This document shows positions 60,450 through 64,000 of a stretch of DNA of 64,000 nucleotides, one piece after another. Each line of letters begins with the position of its first letter. Position 1 is the stretch's first letter. Made by a program: the position numbers and the translations under genes. Source of the stretch: DAOTKC01 sp035449045 (GTDB lineage: Bacteria; Bacillota; Clostridia; Christensenellales; CAG-917). The notes under the pieces are model-generated. The model made no database searches and was not told where the DNA came from. It saw only the letters and a list, made by a program, of their open reading frames with translations. Location of the stretch: assembly GCA_035449045.1 (NCBI GenBank), contig DAOTKC010000001.1:62001-126000 (forward strand). The letters are read 5' to 3'.

Positions 60450-61598
60450 TTAGTTTTCTGCCGTTTTGTCGCCGCTCTCTGCCGTTAAGGCGTCCATAAT
60501 CTTTTTGGCGCGGTTTGCCCGGCCTCGCCTCGCGCCCTCGGACGCTACAACGGCCGCGCCGGCAATAAGCACGGCGGTGGCGAGCAGCAGACCGTAGTTG
60601 GTAAAGTCGAAATACTCTTTAACCGTGCCGTTCACGACGTCCCATGCAAGGTCGGGTCGGTCGGTGATTATGGCGTCGGCGCCGTAGAATGCCAGCTCGG
60701 AAATATCCTTTTCGTCGTTGACCGTCCAGAACTGCACCAAAAGGCCGTATTTGTGGGCGTAGTCGATGAACTTTTTGGAGCCGAAGACGGGCACCTCAAT
60801 CCCCAAGCGCTTGGGAAGCTGGAAGGCGACGTAGGGGATGTCTTCATTCGACAAATCCTTCCCCGTCAAAAACCAGCCTAAAAACTCTGCGCATTCGCGC
60901 TGTCCCGCCGAGCGCATAAGACCGGGCTTGGTGTCGTAGTAGTCGGATATCTCCTGATGGAATGTGCCGACTATGGCGTTATCCAAAAAGCCAAATTTGA
61001 GGAGGGCGTCATGCATAAGGTCGGTGGCAAGCTTGCCGCGCTCGCCTTCGTCCTTAATCTCTATTATAAACGAAAAATCCAATTTTTCGGCTTGTTTTAC
61101 CGAAAAAAGATAGTTGAGCACGTCGGAAAATCTCGGAATTTTTATATCTTGGGGTATATCCTCCCCTTTGAGTTTGAAGTAGGGGCTGCATCCGCAGTCA
61201 AAGTAGTCCACCGCCGCGTTCAGCATCGAAAGCTCGGCGTAGGTGTAGTCCTTGGGATAATACTTTTTCTTGGCGTCACCGTAAACTTCTTCGATGTCGG
61301 TCGTTCTGTTCAAGGTGTCGTCGTGAAGGAGAATGAGCTCGTTATCCTTGGTGAGCCTTAAATCGAACTCGAAAATATCGACTTTATATTCGCGGTTAAG
61401 CGTCGCCTCGACGCAGGTCTTAAAGGCTAGCAGCGTGTTTTCGGGCGCGACCGAGGCGCCCGAGCGGTGCGCCGCAATCAGCGGACGGGGGCCCGGCATA
61501 CCGTCCCACGCCGCCGCGATTCCGGCGGGAAAGAACGAAAACCCGAACGCCGCCAAAAACACCGCTATGTATATTAATATTTTAACGTTCTTTGCCAT
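60450..61598 (-). CDS. Membrane-associated glycerophosphodiester phosphodiesterase
   Basis: Hydrolyses glycerophosphodiesters to glycerol-3-phosphate and an alcohol. The 382 residues have an N-terminal hydrophobic segment (ILIYIAVFLAAFGFSFF) that could be a signal anchor. The GDPD domain follows, with catalytic AAHRSGASVAPENTLLAF, metal ligands in DIFEFDLRLTKDNELILLHD, and FIIEIKDEG. A second hydrophobic helix lies near residue 340-360 (YGLLLATAVLIAGAAVVA), then a basic tail (GARRGRANRAKK) that would be cytoplasmic. The catalytic domain would therefore face outside between two membrane helices. It is an independent unit with 118-bp and 122-bp gaps to its neighbours. Confidence 0.9.
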   Translation of the reverse strand: MAKNVKILIYIAVFLAAFGFSFFPAGIAAAWDGMPGPRPLIAAHRSGASVAPENTLLAFKTCVEATLNREYKVDIFEFDLRLTKDNELILLHDDTLNRTTDIEEVYGDAKKKYYPKDYTYAELSMLNAAVDYFDCGCSPYFKLKGEDIPQDIKIPRFSDVLNYLFSVKQAEKLDFSFIIEIKDEGERGKLATDLMHDALLKFGFLDNAIVGTFHQEISDYYDTKPGLMRSAGQRECAEFLGWFLTGKDLSNEDIPYVAFQLPKRLGIEVPVFGSKKFIDYAHKYGLLVQFWTVNDEKDISELAFYGADAIITDRPDLAWDVVNGTVKEYFDFTNYGLLLATAVLIAGAAVVASEGARRGRANRAKKIMDALTAESGDKTAEN

Positions 61599-61720
61599 TA
61601 TCCTTCCGTTTTTTGTCGAGCTTTTGCCGTTTTTACCAGAAAAATATTAATTTTTATTTTTCAAAACCATGTTTTTTGCCGCGTGCTTTTTATGACTCCG
61701 AGATATATTTTTAGCCTTAA

Positions 61721-64000
61721 TTATACAATTCTTTGAATGTTCCAAATCCTGTCGGCGTATTCGGTGACGGCGCGGTCGGCGGCGAAGATGCCCGCCCTGG
61801 CGATATTGACAATCGACATTCTGTTGAAGCGGTCGCGGTCGGTGTAGACGGCGCCCGCTTTTTTGTGGACGTCGCTGTAACTTCTGAAGTCGGCCAGCAC
61901 CATATAGCTGTCGGGCGGGCAGTGGTTGCCGATTAAAAGGCTGTCGGCGATTTCGGAGAAGGACGCTCCGCCTATACCCGTGCGCAGCGAGTCGATGACG
62001 GTCTTTAGGCACCTGTCGTTAGCGTAGTAAATCGAGGGGTTGTAGCCCTTACGATAAAGCTCGGCAACCTCCTCGGCGCGAAGGCCGAACAAGAACATAT
62101 TCTCGTCGCCCACCGCCTCGTGTATTTCGATGTTGGCGCCGTCCAAGGTGCCCACGGTGACCGCGCCGTTTATCATGAATTTCATGTTGCCGGTGCCGCT
62201 CGCTTCCTTGCCCGCGATGGATATCTGCTCGGATAGCTCGGCGGCGGGCATGATTATCTCGGCGAGGCTGACGCGGTAGTTTTCCAAAAACACCACTTTG
62301 AGCTTGCCCTTTATGTCGGGGTCGTTGTTGACCAGTCTTCCTATAAAATAGATGAGTCTTATGACCTGCTTCGTCATATAGTAGGTGGATGCCGCCTTGC
62401 CGCCGAAGATGAAGGTGCGCGGCGGGATGTCGAGGTCGGGATCCTCCTTGAGCTTGTAATACATGTCGAGGATGTTCAAGGCGTTCAAAAGCTGGCGCTT
62501 GTATTCGTGGATGCGCTTGACCTGAATGTCGAAAATGCTCTCGGGGGAAACGTCGACGCAGTTGCTGTGTCGGATGTATTCGGCGAGGCGGTATTTGTTG
62601 GCGAGCTTGATTGACGCCAGCGTGTCCAGCACCTCTTTATTGTTTTGGAATTTTAAAAGTTCCTCGAGAGCGCAGGGGTCTTTGAGCCACTTGTCGCCGA
62701 TGAGATCATGCAGCAGTCCGGCGAGCAAGGGGTTGGCCTGCGCCACCCAGCGGCGGTGCGTTATGCCGTTGGTGACGTTGGTGAACTTCTCGGGGTGCAT
62801 ATTGTAGAAATCTGAGAAAATGTCGTTTTTCAAAATCTCGCTGTGCAGCGCGCTGACGCCGTTGACGGTGTGGGCGGTGGCGAGGCAGAGATTGGCCATC
62901 TTAATTTGGTTGTGCTCCAAAATGGCGTTCTTGGACACCTTGCCCCAGTCGCCCTTGAAGTGCGCCCAAAGCTCGCCGCAAAGCCGCTGGTTTATCTCGG
63001 CGATAATCTGGAAAATGCGCGGCAGCAACGACTGGAACAGCCCCTGCGGCCACTGCTCGAGCGCTTCCCACATCACGGTGTGGTTGGTGTAGCTTATCAC
63101 GTTTGTGGTGATTTCCCACGCCTTGTCCCAGTCGTAGCGGTATTCGTCCAAAAGAATGCGCATGAGCTCGGGTATGCAGAGCGTGGGGTGGGTGTCGTTG
63201 ATGTGGATGGCGACTTTTTCGGCGAGGTTGTCGAGCGTCTCGTTGGTCATGAAATGCCGCCGAACTATCGACTGCATCGACGCCGACACAAAGAAATACT
63301 GCTGCTTCAGCCTGAGCGACTTGCCCTCGAAATGGTCGTCGGCGGGATAGAGCACTTTGGAAATGGACTCCGCCATCGCCTTGGCCTCCATCGCCTTGAC
63401 GTATTGGCCGCGCGAGAACATCGCCATATCGAAATCGGCACCCGCGCGCGCCGACCACAGCCTGAGGCGGTTGACCGCCTTGCTGTCGAAGCCCGATATG
63501 CTCATATCGTAGGGCACGGCGAGCACGGTGGTATAGTCGCGGTGGTTGATTTTGAGATATCCGTTGTCCCAAGTTTGGTCGACGATGCCGCCGAAATGCA
63601 CCTCGTAGACCTCCTCCATGCGGGGTGAAAGCCAGACCGAGCCCATTTTGAGCCAGTCGTCGGGCTGCTCCATCTGAAGGCCGTCAACCAACACCTGCTT
63701 GAATATGCCGTAGTCATACATGATGGAAAATCCCGAAGCGGCGTAACCCAAGCTCGTCAGCGAGTCGAGATAGGCGGCGGCAAGCCTGCCAAGACCGCCG
63801 TTGCCTAAGCCGGGGTCGGGCTCGAGCGGATAGAGCTCGCCAAGGTCAAAGCCGAGCGCGCGCACCGCTTCTTCGGCGGAATCGGTTATTCCCATATTGA
63901 AAAGGTGGTTTTTAAGGGAGCGGCCGAGCAGAAACTCCATTGACATATAGTAGACTTGCTTGTCGTTCTCGGCGCGGACTTGTCTTTTGAATTCCAATCT
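61721..64000 (-). CDS. glgP: Glycogen/maltodextrin phosphorylase (5' end outside window)
   Basis: Releases glucose-1-phosphate from alpha-1,4-glucans using PLP. The visible part is about 759 codons and is still open at the right edge; an internal ATG at 63997 is not the true start, since the family has about 50-60 residues before YYMSMEFLLGRSLKNHLFN. Conserved blocks include EPDPGLGNGGLGRLAAAYLD, VAIHINDTHPTLCIPELMRI and NVTNGITHRRWVAQANPLLA. The PLP-lysine region EASGTGNMKFMINGAVTVGT continues to TLDGANIEI. The C-terminus is complete. Its product is the substrate of the phosphoglucomutase at the left of the window. Confidence 0.95.
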   Translation of the reverse strand, partial: RLEFKRQVRAENDKQVYYMSMEFLLGRSLKNHLFNMGITDSAEEAVRALGFDLGELYPLEPDPGLGNGGLGRLAAAYLDSLTSLGYAASGFSIMYDYGIFKQVLVDGLQMEQPDDWLKMGSVWLSPRMEEVYEVHFGGIVDQTWDNGYLKINHRDYTTVLAVPYDMSISGFDSKAVNRLRLWSARAGADFDMAMFSRGQYVKAMEAKAMAESISKVLYPADDHFEGKSLRLKQQYFFVSASMQSIVRRHFMTNETLDNLAEKVAIHINDTHPTLCIPELMRILLDEYRYDWDKAWEITTNVISYTNHTVMWEALEQWPQGLFQSLLPRIFQIIAEINQRLCGELWAHFKGDWGKVSKNAILEHNQIKMANLCLATAHTVNGVSALHSEILKNDIFSDFYNMHPEKFTNVTNGITHRRWVAQANPLLAGLLHDLIGDKWLKDPCALEELLKFQNNKEVLDTLASIKLANKYRLAEYIRHSNCVDVSPESIFDIQVKRIHEYKRQLLNALNILDMYYKLKEDPDLDIPPRTFIFGGKAASTYYMTKQVIRLIYFIGRLVNNDPDIKGKLKVVFLENYRVSLAEIIMPAAELSEQISIAGKEASGTGNMKFMINGAVTVGTLDGANIEIHEAVGDENMFLFGLRAEEVAELYRKGYNPSIYYANDRCLKTVIDSLRTGIGGASFSEIADSLLIGNHCPPDSYMVLADFRSYSDVHKKAGAVYTDRDRFNRMSIVNIARAGIFAADRAVTEYADRIWNIQRIV

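Noticed and set aside
62843..63628. A 261-codon open frame opposite the glycogen phosphorylase gene
   Set aside because: Composition and position mirror the conserved gene; no independent evidence of coding.

Overview
The window is a compact chromosomal stretch from a spore-forming member of the Bacillota, most likely an uncultured Clostridia lineage. Evidence for this is a spmA-spmB pair, a zinc-type S14, an L17 with an internal insertion, a single-chain PurL with fused glutaminase, a KOW/L14e-like gene between infA and map, SigA-type promoters with 17-bp spacers, and a pgcA-type phosphoglucomutase. Base composition is moderately GC-rich and looks even throughout. I see no phage, transposase, CRISPR array or other sign of recent transfer.

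Layout, left to right. (1) 1-3000: the 5' part of a secreted VanW-family gene (minus), a divergent phosphoglucomutase, and a two-tRNA unit (Ala, Ile; minus). (2) 3021-7248: a DUF885 lipoprotein peptidase (minus), an unrecognised 238-residue protein (plus) and a DUF2804 protein (minus), separated by a palindrome cluster and an 81-bp tandem repeat. (3) 7434-13831: a histidine operon hisZ-G-D-C-B-A-IE (minus) from which hisH and hisF are missing. (4) 14139-25327: a purine operon purE-C-F-M-N-H-D-L (minus), preceded by a small leader ORF and an attenuator-like terminator. (5) 25519-31640: metG-tatD-rsmA and fumC-folD (minus). (6) 31707-35152: spmA-spmB and a membrane pyrophosphatase (plus). (7) 35317-39151: a DUF1858 protein, a TFIIB-type zinc-ribbon membrane protein, an SPFH/zinc-ribbon protein and an AEC transporter (minus). 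(8) 39390-55472: the complete S10-spc-alpha ribosomal super-operon in canonical order, with secY, adk, map, infA and rpoA. (9) 55645-64000: a DUF378 membrane protein (plus), a probably leaderless cupin, typA, a GH13 glycosidase, a glycerophosphodiesterase and the bulk of a glycogen phosphorylase (minus, running off the right edge).

How the genes work together. The histidine and purine blocks share the AICAR/ATP cycle, because the HisF/HisH step would deliver AICAR to PurH. The ribosomal block supplies translation, RNA polymerase alpha and Sec export. Phosphoglucomutase at the left edge and the GH13 enzyme plus glycogen phosphorylase at the right edge suit alpha-glucan storage and use. The least ordinary items are the purE leader peptide with its adjacent terminator, the hisHF gap, the two palindrome clusters with different stems but a shared frame, the 81-bp repeats, a structured element after pgcA, the SPFH/zinc-ribbon pair without PspA, and the leaderless cupin. 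Nearly all of the window is housekeeping, and I found no obvious defence or biosynthetic island.
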